From Trebonia sp963843745 (GTDB lineage: Bacteria > Actinomycetota > Actinomycetes > Streptosporangiales > Streptosporangiaceae): DNA of 64,000 nt. Shown in pieces: positions 8,440 to 15,878 of the stretch. The stretch covers positions 1,612,001 to 1,676,000 of the forward strand of contig CAWJLP010000007.1 of the NCBI GenBank assembly GCA_963843745.1. Direction: 5' to 3'. Position numbers and translations under genes: made by a program. A model generated the notes under the pieces. That model saw only the letters and a list, made by a program, of their open reading frames with translations, was not told where the DNA came from and made no database searches. Numbering within the stretch: the stretch's first letter is position 1; each line of letters opens with the position of its first letter.

Positions 8440-10053
8440 GTGACCGAGCAGGACAACCCAGAGCAGAGCGGTAACGCCGGCGAACCGGCGAAGCACCGGA
8501 CGACCAGGCGCGCGTTCATGGTGGGCGGCACGGCGGCGGCGTTCGGCGCGGCGGTCGCCGGCCGGGCGGGCGGGCAGCACTCGATCACCGACGATCAGGC
8601 CAGGCTCATCGACAAGGTGACCGCTTCCGCGACCGCGAACGCGAGCCTCGGCGACGTGAAGCACATCGTGATCCTGATGCAGGAGAACCGGTCGTTCGAC
8701 CACTACTTCGGGACGCTGTCCGGGGTGCGCGGGTTCTCAGACCCGAACGCGGCCAAGAACGCCAACGGCACCCCGGTGTTCGACCAGTACGGCTACCAGC
8801 CAGGCACCGGCGTCGACCCGGCCGGCTACACGCAGCCGTTCAACCTGCTGAACAACCCGCCGACGGAGAACGGCGAGGACACTAACGACATCGCGCACGA
8901 CTGGGTGACCCAGCACCACAGCTGGAACGGCGGCAAGATGGACTCGTTCATCAAGGCCCACCTGACCGCCGACGGCACCTCTAACGGCCCGGTCACCATG
9001 GGCTATTTCAACCGCTCCGAGCTCGCCTTCTACTACGCGCTCGCGGACGCGTTCACGGTGTGCGACCACTACTTCTGCTCGGTGCTCGGCCCGACCGACC
9101 CGAACCGGCTGATGACGTTCTCCGCCTCGATCGACCCCAGCGGCGCGCACGGCGGCCCGGTGATCACCACCGCGACCGACCGCGTCGCCATGACCGGCAA
9201 GCTGAACTGGGAGACGATGCCCGAGGCGCTGCTCAAGGCCGGGGTGAGCTGGAAGGTCTACAACGACCCCACGGGCATCCTAGGACTTGGCGTGCTGTCC
9301 TATTTCAAGAACTACACCGACCCGTTCTCCATCACGGACCTCGAGCTGATCGACAAGGGCCTCGCGCCCACCTACCCGGGCGACTTCCACCGCGACGTCA
9401 AGAACGGCACCCTGCCCAGCGTCTCCTGGATCGTCCCGCCGCTCGCCGAGTGCGAGCACCCGGCCGCGCCGCCGGAGTGGGGCGAGTACCTCGTCCAGCA
9501 GATCCTGAACATCCTCGTCTCCAACCCCGCGGTCTGGGCGCAGACCGTGTTCATCGTGAACTACGACGAGAACGGCGGCTTCTTCGACCACGTGCCGCCG
9601 CCCACCGCGCCCGCCGGGACGGCGGGGGAGTACCTGACCACGCTGCCGAGCAGCGCCGGCGGCATCGTCGGCCCGATCGGCCTGGGCTTCCGCACCCCGT
9701 GCCTGGTCATCTCCCCGTTCACCGCCGGCGGCTACAAGTACTCCGGCGTCCTGGACCACACCTCGACGCTGCGCCTCATCGAGAAGAGGTTCGGCGTCAC
9801 GGTGCCGAACCTGACCGCCTGGCGCCGCTCCGTCACCGGCGACTTCACGGGCGCCCTGAACCTCGTCAGCCCCCCGGTGACCAAGGTCCCGTCGCTGCCG
9901 TCCACCTCGATCGGCAGCAACCTCACGGTCGTCGAGGAGGCGGTCCTCAACGCCCTGACCGGCACCCTGGACGTCGGCATCCCCTACCCGCTCCCCACCA
10001 GCAACAAGATGCCGTCCCAGGAAACGACCCCGTCCCGTCCCCCGGTCCCGTAG
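8440..10053 (+). CDS. Tat-exported phospholipase C / phosphoesterase-family protein
   Basis: 537 aa. A twin-arginine signal (TTRRAFMVGGTAAA, residues 22-35) starts the protein. The PF04185 phosphoesterase core shows HIVILMQENRSFDHYFGTL near 72-90, CDHYFCSVLGPTDPNRL near 207, SWIVPPLAECEHP near 327 and YDENGGFFDHVPPP near 373, all hallmark metal and phosphate ligands. Members hydrolyse phospholipids or other phosphate esters outside the cell, often under phosphate limitation. The start is GTG at 8440 behind AGGGAGAGG (8428-8436). Another exported phosphatase lies at 15879-17609. The substrate is not determinable from sequence. Confidence 0.9.
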   Translation: MTEQDNPEQSGNAGEPAKHRTTRRAFMVGGTAAAFGAAVAGRAGGQHSITDDQARLIDKVTASATANASLGDVKHIVILMQENRSFDHYFGTLSGVRGFSDPNAAKNANGTPVFDQYGYQPGTGVDPAGYTQPFNLLNNPPTENGEDTNDIAHDWVTQHHSWNGGKMDSFIKAHLTADGTSNGPVTMGYFNRSELAFYYALADAFTVCDHYFCSVLGPTDPNRLMTFSASIDPSGAHGGPVITTATDRVAMTGKLNWETMPEALLKAGVSWKVYNDPTGILGLGVLSYFKNYTDPFSITDLELIDKGLAPTYPGDFHRDVKNGTLPSVSWIVPPLAECEHPAAPPEWGEYLVQQILNILVSNPAVWAQTVFIVNYDENGGFFDHVPPPTAPAGTAGEYLTTLPSSAGGIVGPIGLGFRTPCLVISPFTAGGYKYSGVLDHTSTLRLIEKRFGVTVPNLTAWRRSVTGDFTGALNLVSPPVTKVPSLPSTSIGSNLTVVEEAVLNALTGTLDVGIPYPLPTSNKMPSQETTPSRPPVP

Positions 10054-10057
10054 CGAT

Positions 10058-10114
10058 CCGGTCTGCTCACCCGCGCCTTTCAGTTTCATCCCGAACGGGC
10101 CCGTGGATTCTCCC
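10058..10114 (+). repeat. Dispersed repeat, copy a
   Basis: About 57 bp starting CCGGTCTGCTCACCCGCG and containing the core TTTCATCCCGAACGGGCCCG, then TGGATTCTCCC. It matches copy b (11771-11825) over its whole length and copies c-f over the 28-30 bp core. It lies directly after the phospholipase gene. Confidence 0.7.
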
Positions 10115-10262
10115 GCATCGCCCCGCTGACCCCGCGCGCGGCCCCACCTACGCCCGCCGGTGACCGCGCCGCACGACACCGAGCAAGCCCCCCGGCAGGC
10201 CCCCGAGGCGGCAACCGCGGCCGAGGACGGGTTCGACGAGCTGATCCACGCCTCCACCGCAT

Positions 10263-10301
10263 CGTCGGCCGCGGCGGCGCGTAGCACCGCCGCGGCCGAC
10301 G
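10263..10301 (-). terminator. Strong hairpin between convergent phospholipase and xylanase genes
   Basis: CGTCGGCCGCGGCGG (10263-10277) and CCGCCGCGGCCGACG (10287-10301) form a perfect 15-bp stem with a 9-nt loop. It begins 15 nt after the xylanase stop and could act as a bidirectional terminator for both genes. There is no U-tract. Confidence 0.6.
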
Positions 10302-10315
10302 CCGGTCCGGGTGCT

Positions 10316-11326
10316 TTACCCGGTACTACAGGAGACCGTCGGCCATGTCCATTGGCCATTGGGGGAGATCGTGACTCCCCAGTTGTTGCCGTTGCCGTTG
10401 GGTTTCGCGACCAGCTGGTACTGGCTGGGGTAACTGGCGCTGACATTCCAGGTGGAGTAGACCGTCGCGGGTGCCACCAGGTTCATCGTCACGCTCCAGG
10501 TGCTGGAGCCGGTGACCGAGACGTTGAGGTTGTACCAGTTGCTCCCCTTCGACCCGGCCAACAGCGTCGCGGTGCAGCTGCCGGAGCCGCCGCCACCGCC
10601 GCCACCACCACCAGAACTGCCGCCGGAGCTTACCGTGGCGCTGGAGCTGCCGCTGCCGCCGCCGAAGGACTCGGTCGCGAGGATCTGATAGTTGAGCGTG
10701 CCCAGGTTCATCCCGTGGCTGGCCCACGCGTTGAAGAAGTTCTGCGTGGTGATGGTCCCGCTGCTGGTGGGCGACGTCCGGATCGCCAGGTACTGCTCGA
10801 AGGTCGCGGTGCCCTGGATGGAGGGCTGGTTGACCTGCTGATGCTCGTAGATGTTGTACGTGCCGCCGTCGCTGGTGACCTGGCCCATGTACGTGCCGGC
10901 CGTGGGCGGCGACCCGGCGTAATTCTCCATGACGTAGTACTCAACGAGCGGGTTAGTCGACCAGCCGTAGAGCGACACCAGCGAGGTACCGCCAGACGCG
11001 CTGAGGCTGCTGGAGAAGGTCTTCGTCGAATTGTTGCCGGGATTCCAGCCGACTCCGGCGACGAAATCGCCGATGCCGCTCCACGTGGTGGAATAGCTGT
11101 TGCCCGAGTTCAGGGTGACGCAGGCAGATCCCTGGCCGGCGGACCACATCTGGTAGTAATAGCCGCCGTTCGTGCCGGTCTGGTTCGAGCAGATGGTCGT
11201 CGCCGCCTTGGCGGTGCCGGGCAGCGCCGCCGCCGCGGCGGCCAGAATCGCGGCGACGGCGACGCCCAGCAGTAGCCGGCCCCGGCCGCGGTTGCGAGCT
11301 CTAGGCACGTGTAGGGGAGTGTTCAC
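10316..11326 (-). CDS. Secreted GH11 endo-1,4-beta-xylanase with a C-terminal CBM2
   Basis: About 336 aa. A signal peptide (RLLLGVAVAAILAAAAAALP, then a GTAKA cleavage site) precedes the GH11 jelly roll at roughly 40-230. The catalytic glutamates are in NPLVEYYVMENYAG and ILATESFGGGSGS; GGYYYQMWSAG and FQQYLAIRTSP-like strands are also present. A Ser/Gly linker that is almost pure glycine leads to a roughly 90-aa CBM2 (CTATLLAGSKGSNWYNLNVSV ... ISPNGQWTWP, in part) that would bind xylan or cellulose. The start is chosen at GTG 11326 because GGAGG (11335-11339) lies 8 nt before it; a GTG at 11335 overlaps that site. The upstream region is rich in CGAAA/TTTCG operators. Confidence 0.93.
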   Translation of the reverse strand: MNTPLHVPRARNRGRGRLLLGVAVAAILAAAAAALPGTAKAATTICSNQTGTNGGYYYQMWSAGQGSACVTLNSGNSYSTTWSGIGDFVAGVGWNPGNNSTKTFSSSLSASGGTSLVSLYGWSTNPLVEYYVMENYAGSPPTAGTYMGQVTSDGGTYNIYEHQQVNQPSIQGTATFEQYLAIRTSPTSSGTITTQNFFNAWASHGMNLGTLNYQILATESFGGGSGSSSATVSSGGSSGGGGGGGGGSGSCTATLLAGSKGSNWYNLNVSVTGSSTWSVTMNLVAPATVYSTWNVSASYPSQYQLVAKPNGNGNNWGVTISPNGQWTWPTVSCSTG

Positions 11327-11427
11327 GCCTACCACCTCCGTGGACAGGTCAGTGGAATTCTGATCGACAGATTTGGATACCTGTCGATGGCGTTAGTGTG
11401 AGTTGGTCGCATTAGACGGTCAATTAC

Positions 11428-11601
11428 TTTCGGAAAACTTTCGAATCGAAATATTATCCGTAGTTTTCGGAATCCCGACTCTTGTGGAGACCTCTCGCTA
11501 TCAGAGTGACTAATGATGCGAAATTGGCTAATGAAGTCAGACAATAACGGTCACGATCGAAAGATTCGATATCGGGCTTTCGAGCTGATGCGAAATTTTC
11601 G
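11428..11601 (-). promoter_or_regulatory. Cluster of CGAAA/TTTCG operator palindromes upstream of the xylanase
   Basis: Three clear inverted repeats occur: TTTCGA-A-TCGAAA (11439-11451), ATCGAA-AGA-TTCGAT (11556-11570) and CGAAA-T-TTTCG (11591-11601). Single TTTCG or CGAAA boxes also occur at 11428, 11465, 11519 and 11576. Repeated CGAAA boxes in palindromic form have been described upstream of Streptomyces xylanase genes as binding sites of xylan-responsive repressors, so the same control is inferred here. The interval is markedly AT-richer than its surroundings. Confidence 0.6.
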
Positions 11602-11684
11602 GAATTGGCCGCCACGACGCGATTGGCGGTGATGATCCCGGCCAGGCGCGGCGGACAGGGCGGCCCGTCACGGCCGAAGCTCGG

Positions 11685-11770
11685 TCAGGCCGGGGACGCT
11701 CCCGTGAGCACCGCGTCGGTGAGGTCGCGCGCGCAGCCCCAGGACAACGACGCGCCGCCGCCGTGCCCGT
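11685..11770 (-). pseudogene. Duplicated 3' end of a D-amino-acid oxidase gene
   Basis: The minus strand encodes GHGGGASLSWGCARDL followed by TDAVLTGASPA and a TGA stop. This is nearly identical to the last 26 codons of the intact oxidase gene at 12140 (one codon shorter in the Gly run). DNA identity is about 90% over 74 bp. Upstream, in its own reading direction, the match stops abruptly at 11771, where the dispersed repeat copy b begins. It is a fragment of a second oxidase gene or of a local duplication, cut at the repeat. Confidence 0.75.
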
Positions 11771-11825
11771 CCGGTCTGCCCGCCCGCGGCTTCCGATTCA
11801 TCCCGAACGGGCCCGTGGATCCTCC
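11771..11825 (+). repeat. Dispersed repeat, copy b
   Basis: It begins CCGGTCTGCCCGCCCGCGG and contains TTCATCCCGAACGGGCCCGT, then GGATCCTCC. It aligns end to end with copy a (10058-10114). Its left edge coincides exactly with the end of the duplicated oxidase fragment. Confidence 0.7.
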
Positions 11826-11888
11826 GGAAGATGCCCTAGGCGCCCGTCGGCGCTGGCTGACCCGACAGTCAGTAACTCCATATCACTC

Positions 11889-11966
11889 TTCGTCTTCGTA
11901 TCAGTTTTGGCCCTTTTCACGCCCGATTTGTCCGGTTCTAGGGGCGAAAAGTGATACGAAGATGAA
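11889..11966. repeat. Long imperfect inverted repeat, related to the element at 58051
   Basis: Arms of 26 bp (11889-11914 and 11941-11966) pair with four mismatches; the inner part is CTTCGTATCA against TGATACGAAG. The 26-nt centre contains, on the minus strand, AACCGGACAAATCGGGCG, which resembles AATCGGACATATCGGACG in the centre of the inverted repeat at 58051-58120. Both elements have GGGCGA(G/A)AA in an arm. This suggests a two-member element family. It is AT-richer than its flanks. Confidence 0.5.
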
Positions 11967-12050
11967 CGCCGAGCCGCGTGGGCGACAGCACAGATCACAG
12001 GACGCCACTGCTGCAACAAGGCCGCGGGAGCAACGCAGACAAAAGGCGCA

Positions 12051-12121
12051 GCGAGCCGAGCGTCGGCCGCGGCGAGCCGAGCGTCGGCCGCGGTGAGCCG
12101 AGCGTCGGCCGCGGCGAGCCG
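12051..12121. repeat. 21-bp tandem repeat
   Basis: Three almost identical 21-bp units, GCGAGCCGAGCGTCGGCCGC plus G, start at 12051, 12072 and 12093 (the third has one C-to-T change). A partial fourth unit runs into the end of the oxidase gene. The units are contiguous, with no spacers. The array lies 19 bp downstream of the oxidase stop codon. Confidence 0.8.
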
Positions 12122-12139
12122 CGCCGGCGCGTAGCGCTC

Positions 12140-13099
12140 CTAGGCGGTCGCTCCCGTGAGCACGGCGTCGGTGAGGTCGCGGGCGCAGCCCCAGGACAAC
12201 GAAACGCCGCCGCCGCCGTGACCGTAGTTGTGCCACAGCACCCGGCCGCCGGGCAGCGACTCCGCCTCCAGCCGCACCGTGGGCCGGTACGGGCGCAGCC
12301 CGACCCGTTCCGCCACCACTTCGGCCCCGTTCAGTTGCGGGAACACCGCCGCGGTGTCGCGCAGGATCCGCGCGGAGACCTCGGGCCGCGGCGGCAAGTC
12401 CCACGCCTCCTCCTCGGCGGTGCCGCCGAGGAGGACCAGGTCGCCGTGCGGGAACAGGTAGACGTAGTCGTAGCCGTGCAGCGCGTGGTTGATGTAGAAC
12501 TCGTCGATCCCGGGGTTGCGAACGACGACGACCTGCCCGCGCACCGGCACCACCGACGGATCTCCCGCGAGCTTCCGCGCGCCGACTCCGGTGCAGTTCA
12601 CGACGACCGGAGCGTCGACCGCGGACAGCGAGCTGACCGTCTCGATCTCAATCGAGCCGCCCGCGGCCGCGTAGCGCGCGAGCAGGTACTCCAGGTACAC
12701 CGGCATGGTGACCACCGGCGCGGTGTACTGCCAGCCAGACGCGAACCCGGGCGGCAGCTCGCCGGCGTCCAGCAGCCGGTGGTCGGCCAGCAGGTCAAGC
12801 CACTCCGGCGGCGAGTCGACCTCCTCGGAAACCTCCCGCCCGCTCACCTGCCGCACGCCCGCGCCCGGCTCGTCCGTCAGCTTGGAGAGCACCGACAGGC
12901 CGACCGCCGCCCAGTCGCGGCACCGGTCGGCCGGGCCGCACAGCACCGGGCCCCAGACCGCGCCGGCCGCCGCGGACGTCGTCCCCGCCGTCGGCTCCGC
13001 CGTGACCACCCGCGTCGCCAGCCCCGCCTCGGCCAGCGAGATCGCGCTGGTCAGCCCCACGACCCCGGCCCCCACCACCACAGCATCAACCGCACTCAT
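12140..13099 (-). CDS. D-amino-acid oxidase (FAD-dependent)
   Basis: 319 aa. An N-terminal dinucleotide-binding fold (AVVVGAGVVGLTSAISLAEAG, seen in part) binds FAD. AAGAVWGPV, VVNCTGVGARKL, PVRGQVVVV and the C-terminal RPYRPTVRLE ... HNYGHGGGGVSLSWG are DAAO/DASPO signatures (PF01266). It would oxidise D-amino acids to 2-oxo acids with release of ammonia and peroxide. The ATG at 13099 has no Shine-Dalgarno but has TACGGT (13112-13107) 7 nt upstream, consistent with a leaderless mRNA. A fragment of a second copy lies downstream at 11685. Confidence 0.92.
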   Translation of the reverse strand: MSAVDAVVVGAGVVGLTSAISLAEAGLATRVVTAEPTAGTTSAAAGAVWGPVLCGPADRCRDWAAVGLSVLSKLTDEPGAGVRQVSGREVSEEVDSPPEWLDLLADHRLLDAGELPPGFASGWQYTAPVVTMPVYLEYLLARYAAAGGSIEIETVSSLSAVDAPVVVNCTGVGARKLAGDPSVVPVRGQVVVVRNPGIDEFYINHALHGYDYVYLFPHGDLVLLGGTAEEEAWDLPPRPEVSARILRDTAAVFPQLNGAEVVAERVGLRPYRPTVRLEAESLPGGRVLWHNYGHGGGGVSLSWGCARDLTDAVLTGATA

Positions 13100-13162
13100 G
13101 CCGTCGACCGTACAAGACGCGCGTCGCTGATGCGTAAGCAGGCGCGTCGCTGGCTCCGGCGG

Positions 13163-13867
13163 CTAGATCTCGCCCTCCGCCGTCCTGACCCCGATCAGGC
13201 CGTCCAGGATGCGGTCGAGGAGGCGGTCGAAGTGCGGCCGCGCGTCGGGGTCCGGCGGGCCGTGCTGCGTGACCGCGGCGGCGAACCGGGGGTAGCGCCC
13301 GGTGGCGAGCAGTTCGCCCAGTTGCCTGGCCTGCGCCACGGCCTGCTCGGAATCGGGCGGCGGCGCCGCGCGCGCGGCCAGCTCGCCGCGGACCACGTCG
13401 CCGACGAACCAGTTGAACATCGCGATCGTCTCCAGCCGCTCCCCGGCCGGCAGGCCAGTGGGCTCCAGGACCCCGAGCGCCCACTCGATGGGGGCCAGCA
13501 CCGCCGGGCCGAGCGGCTGCAGGTGCGAGCTTTCCGTGACGAGCCACGGATGGCGGTGCAGCAGAGCGCGCTGCTCGCGGGCGAGCCCGTGCATGTCGGC
13601 CCGCCAGTCGCCGGTCGGCTCGGGGAGACGGAGTTCGGCGGCGGCTTCCCCGACCATGTCGTACACCAGCGCCTGCTTGTCCGGCACGTAGTTGTAGAGC
13701 GACATCACGCCCACGCCGAGCCTGGCCGCGACCGCGCGGAAGGTCACCTTGTCGATGCCGTCGGCATCGGCTATCGCCACCGCGGCCAGCGCCACGTCCT
13801 GCCTGGTGTGCCGTGGCCGGGGTCCCCGCCGCCGCGGGGCTGCGCCGGCTGGCCTGACGACCGGCAT
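13163..13867 (-). CDS. TetR-family repressor, tetracycline-repressor C-domain type
   Basis: About 234 aa. The N-terminal helix-turn-helix (RAVAARLGVGVMSLYNYVPD) is followed by a TetR_C-like ligand-binding domain rich in Trp and His. The ATG at 13867 is chosen because AGGAGG (13877-13882) lies 9 nt upstream; the frame extends to 13933 without support. It is divergent from an ABC exporter, with an 11-bp-armed palindrome between them, so it most likely represses the exporter and itself in the absence of a small-molecule ligand. Confidence 0.88.
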   Translation of the reverse strand: MPVVRPAGAAPRRRGPRPRHTRQDVALAAVAIADADGIDKVTFRAVAARLGVGVMSLYNYVPDKQALVYDMVGEAAAELRLPEPTGDWRADMHGLAREQRALLHRHPWLVTESSHLQPLGPAVLAPIEWALGVLEPTGLPAGERLETIAMFNWFVGDVVRGELAARAAPPPDSEQAVAQARQLGELLATGRYPRFAAAVTQHGPPDPDARPHFDRLLDRILDGLIGVRTAEGEI

Positions 13868-13988
13868 CCGTTCGGTCCTCCTCGCTGTGATCGCCCGGGC
13901 CCGCGAGCGCAGGGGTGCCCGAACGATCCTCAACCATAGGCCATTGCCCGCCCGGCCTGCGGTATCCGCGGATCGGCCACCCCCAAAT

Positions 13989-14025
13989 AACTACGTACAG
14001 CATACGACGTACTATGTACGTAGTT
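13989..14025. promoter_or_regulatory. Operator palindrome between tetR and the ABC exporter
   Basis: AACTACGTACA (13989-13999) and TGTACGTAGTT (14015-14025) are perfect 11-bp inverted arms separated by 15 bp. A -10-like TACTAT (14010-14015) lies inside, so a bound repressor would cover the exporter promoter. An inner CATACGACGTACTATG also has partial symmetry. Confidence 0.7.
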
Positions 14026-14056
14026 GTCGGGAGAGAGAACACAGGAGGTGCTCGGG

Positions 14057-15076
14057 ATGATCGCGATCGAGGCCGAGGGGCTGCGGAAGTCCTTCGGGCC
14101 GGCCCGTGCCGGCGCGGCGCCGCCCGGCGCGGCGCCAGCCAGTGCCCGACGGGCCGGCAAAAGGCGGGCAGAGCCCGTGCAGGCGCTGCGCTGGGTGGAC
14201 CTGAGCGTGCCGCGCGGCGGCGTGTGCGCGCTGCTCGGGCCGAACGGAGCCGGCAAGACGACAGTGGTCCGGGTGCTGGCCACGCTGCTCCGGCCTGACG
14301 GGGGCACGGCCCGGGTCGCCGGGCACGACGTGCTCAGGGAGCCGGGTCTGGTGCGCGCGGCGATCGGGCTCGCGGGGCAGCACGCGGCCGTGGATGACGA
14401 CCTCACCGGCCGGGAGAACCTGTTCATCCTCGGGCTGATGCATCACCTGGGCCGTCGCGGAGCGCGGGCGCGGGCCGCGGAGCTGCTTGACAGGTTCGGC
14501 CTCGCCGACGCGGCCGACCGGCTCGTCAAGACCTGGTCGGGAGGCATGCGGCGCCGCCTGGACCTGATCGCGAGCCTGGTGGTGGCGCCCCCGGTGCTGT
14601 TCCTCGACGAGCCGACGACCGGCCTGGACCCGCGCAGCCGGGCGGAAATCTGGGCGGCCGTCCGCGCACTGGCCGCGGACGGCACGACGGTCCTGCTGAC
14701 GACGCAGTATCTCGAGGAGGCTGACAGGATCGCCGATCAGATCGTGATCATCGACGCGGGGCTGGTGACCGCGCACGGCAGCCCGGACGAGCTGAAGGAT
14801 TCGCTCGGCAGCCGGGTCGACGTGGTGCTGGCCGACGCCGCCGGCCTCGATGCCGCCGAGGCCGTCCTGGCGGATATCGTGACCGGCCGGCCCCGGCTGA
14901 ACGCGGGAGAGCGCCGGCTCACCGCCCCCGTGGCCGCGGGCGCGGTGACCCTGCCGGAACTCGTCAGGAGGCTGGACGCCGCGGGGGTCACGGCCGAGGA
15001 TGTCAGCGTCCGGCGGCCCACCCTCGACGAGGTCTTCCTGGACCGAACGCGGGCTGCCGAGGGGTACCCGGCATGA
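14057..15076 (+). CDS. ABC exporter ATP-binding subunit, DrrA type
   Basis: 339 aa. Walker A GPNGAGKTT, signature WSGGMRRRLDL, Walker B LFLDEPTTGLD and an H-loop-region TTQYLEEADR are all present. The C-terminal extension ending RRPTLDEVFLDRT is typical of the DrrA drug-resistance subfamily. An unusual Gly/Ala/Pro/Arg-rich insert of about 30 residues sits directly after the first strand (KSFGPARAGAAPPGA). The start is ATG 14057, with AGGAGG at 14043-14048. The stop overlaps the permease start (ATGA), so the two are translationally coupled. The natural substrate, possibly an antibiotic, is unknown. Confidence 0.92.
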   Translation: MIAIEAEGLRKSFGPARAGAAPPGAAPASARRAGKRRAEPVQALRWVDLSVPRGGVCALLGPNGAGKTTVVRVLATLLRPDGGTARVAGHDVLREPGLVRAAIGLAGQHAAVDDDLTGRENLFILGLMHHLGRRGARARAAELLDRFGLADAADRLVKTWSGGMRRRLDLIASLVVAPPVLFLDEPTTGLDPRSRAEIWAAVRALAADGTTVLLTTQYLEEADRIADQIVIIDAGLVTAHGSPDELKDSLGSRVDVVLADAAGLDAAEAVLADIVTGRPRLNAGERRLTAPVAAGAVTLPELVRRLDAAGVTAEDVSVRRPTLDEVFLDRTRAAEGYPA

Positions 15077-15846
15077 GCGGCGCGTTCACCGACGGGGCCG
15101 CCGCCGCCGAGCGGGTGCTCACCAAGCTCAGGCACGACCCGGCCGCGATCGCGCTGACCCTCGGCGCGCCGGTGATCATGGTGATCCTCTTCGGCTACAT
15201 CTTCGGCAGCGCCATCACGGTGCCCGGCGGGGGCTACCGCGCGTACCTGATCCCCGGCCTGTTCGCGACGATCGCGGTGAACATCGTGCCGTCGATGTTC
15301 ACGATGGCGCGGGACAGTTCGCGCGGCGTGGTGGACCGGTTCCGGTCGCTGCCCATCGCGCGGGCGGCCGTACCGTTCGGCCAGGCCGCCGCGACCGCGG
15401 TCTACGGGCTGGCGAGCTTCGTCCTGATGGCGCTGTGCGGGCTGGCGGTTGGGTGGCGGATCGAGCGCGGCGCCGGCTACGCGCTCGCCGCGCTCGCCCT
15501 GCTCGCGGCCTTCCAGTTCGCCATGACCTGGATCGGCATGTACCTCGGGCTGGTCCTCGGCAGCGAGCAGGCGGCGGGCCAGGCGTCGATCCTGATCTTC
15601 CCCGTGACCATACTGTCCAACGTCTACGTGCCCACCTCAGGGATGCCGCCGTGGCTGCGGGCCATCGCCGACTGGAACCCGGTCAGCGCGCTGGCCGCCG
15701 CGGTCAGGGACCTGTTCGGCAGCCCGCAAGCGCCCGCGAACGGGGTATGGCAGCTAGCGCACCCGGTGCCCGCCACGCTGGCCTGGACGGCGCTGCTCCT
15801 CGCCGTCTTCGTGCCGCTGTGCACCCGCCGCTTCGCCCGCACGTGA
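15073..15846 (+). CDS. ABC-2 type exporter permease, DrrB type
   Basis: 257 aa with six hydrophobic segments and the ABC-2 motif region VDRFRSLPIARAAVPFGQ. It pairs with the ATPase just upstream (4-nt ATGA overlap) to form a drug exporter in the cytoplasmic membrane. It is divergent from, and probably controlled by, the TetR protein at 13163. Confidence 0.9.
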   Translation: MSGAFTDGAAAAERVLTKLRHDPAAIALTLGAPVIMVILFGYIFGSAITVPGGGYRAYLIPGLFATIAVNIVPSMFTMARDSSRGVVDRFRSLPIARAAVPFGQAAATAVYGLASFVLMALCGLAVGWRIERGAGYALAALALLAAFQFAMTWIGMYLGLVLGSEQAAGQASILIFPVTILSNVYVPTSGMPPWLRAIADWNPVSALAAAVRDLFGSPQAPANGVWQLAHPVPATLAWTALLLAVFVPLCTRRFART

Positions 15847-15878
15847 CCGCGCGGCGGACGCGCCAGAGGCACATCAGC

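Larger units (their letters stand above)
11336..12139. other. 804-bp non-coding interval between xylanase and D-amino-acid oxidase
   Basis: The interval holds several distinct things: an AT-rich xylanase promoter region (11336-11620), a duplicated 3' end of the oxidase gene (11685-11770), a dispersed repeat (11771-11825), a long inverted repeat (11889-11966) and a 21-bp tandem repeat (12051-12121). No convincing complete gene is present. A 71-codon minus-strand frame at 11329-11544 falls in the AT-rich part and lacks coding character. Confidence 0.7.

Noticed and set aside
11329..11544. 71-aa minus-strand open frame upstream of the xylanase
   Set aside because: It overlaps the xylanase start and operator palindromes; composition is that of non-coding AT-rich DNA.
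12051..12121. Possible CRISPR array
   Set aside because: The units are contiguous with no spacers, and no cas genes are nearby. It is a simple tandem repeat.
11978..13939. 653-codon plus-strand open frame
   Set aside because: It runs antisense through the oxidase and TetR genes and through the 21-bp tandem repeats; its product is Arg/His/Gln-rich nonsense.
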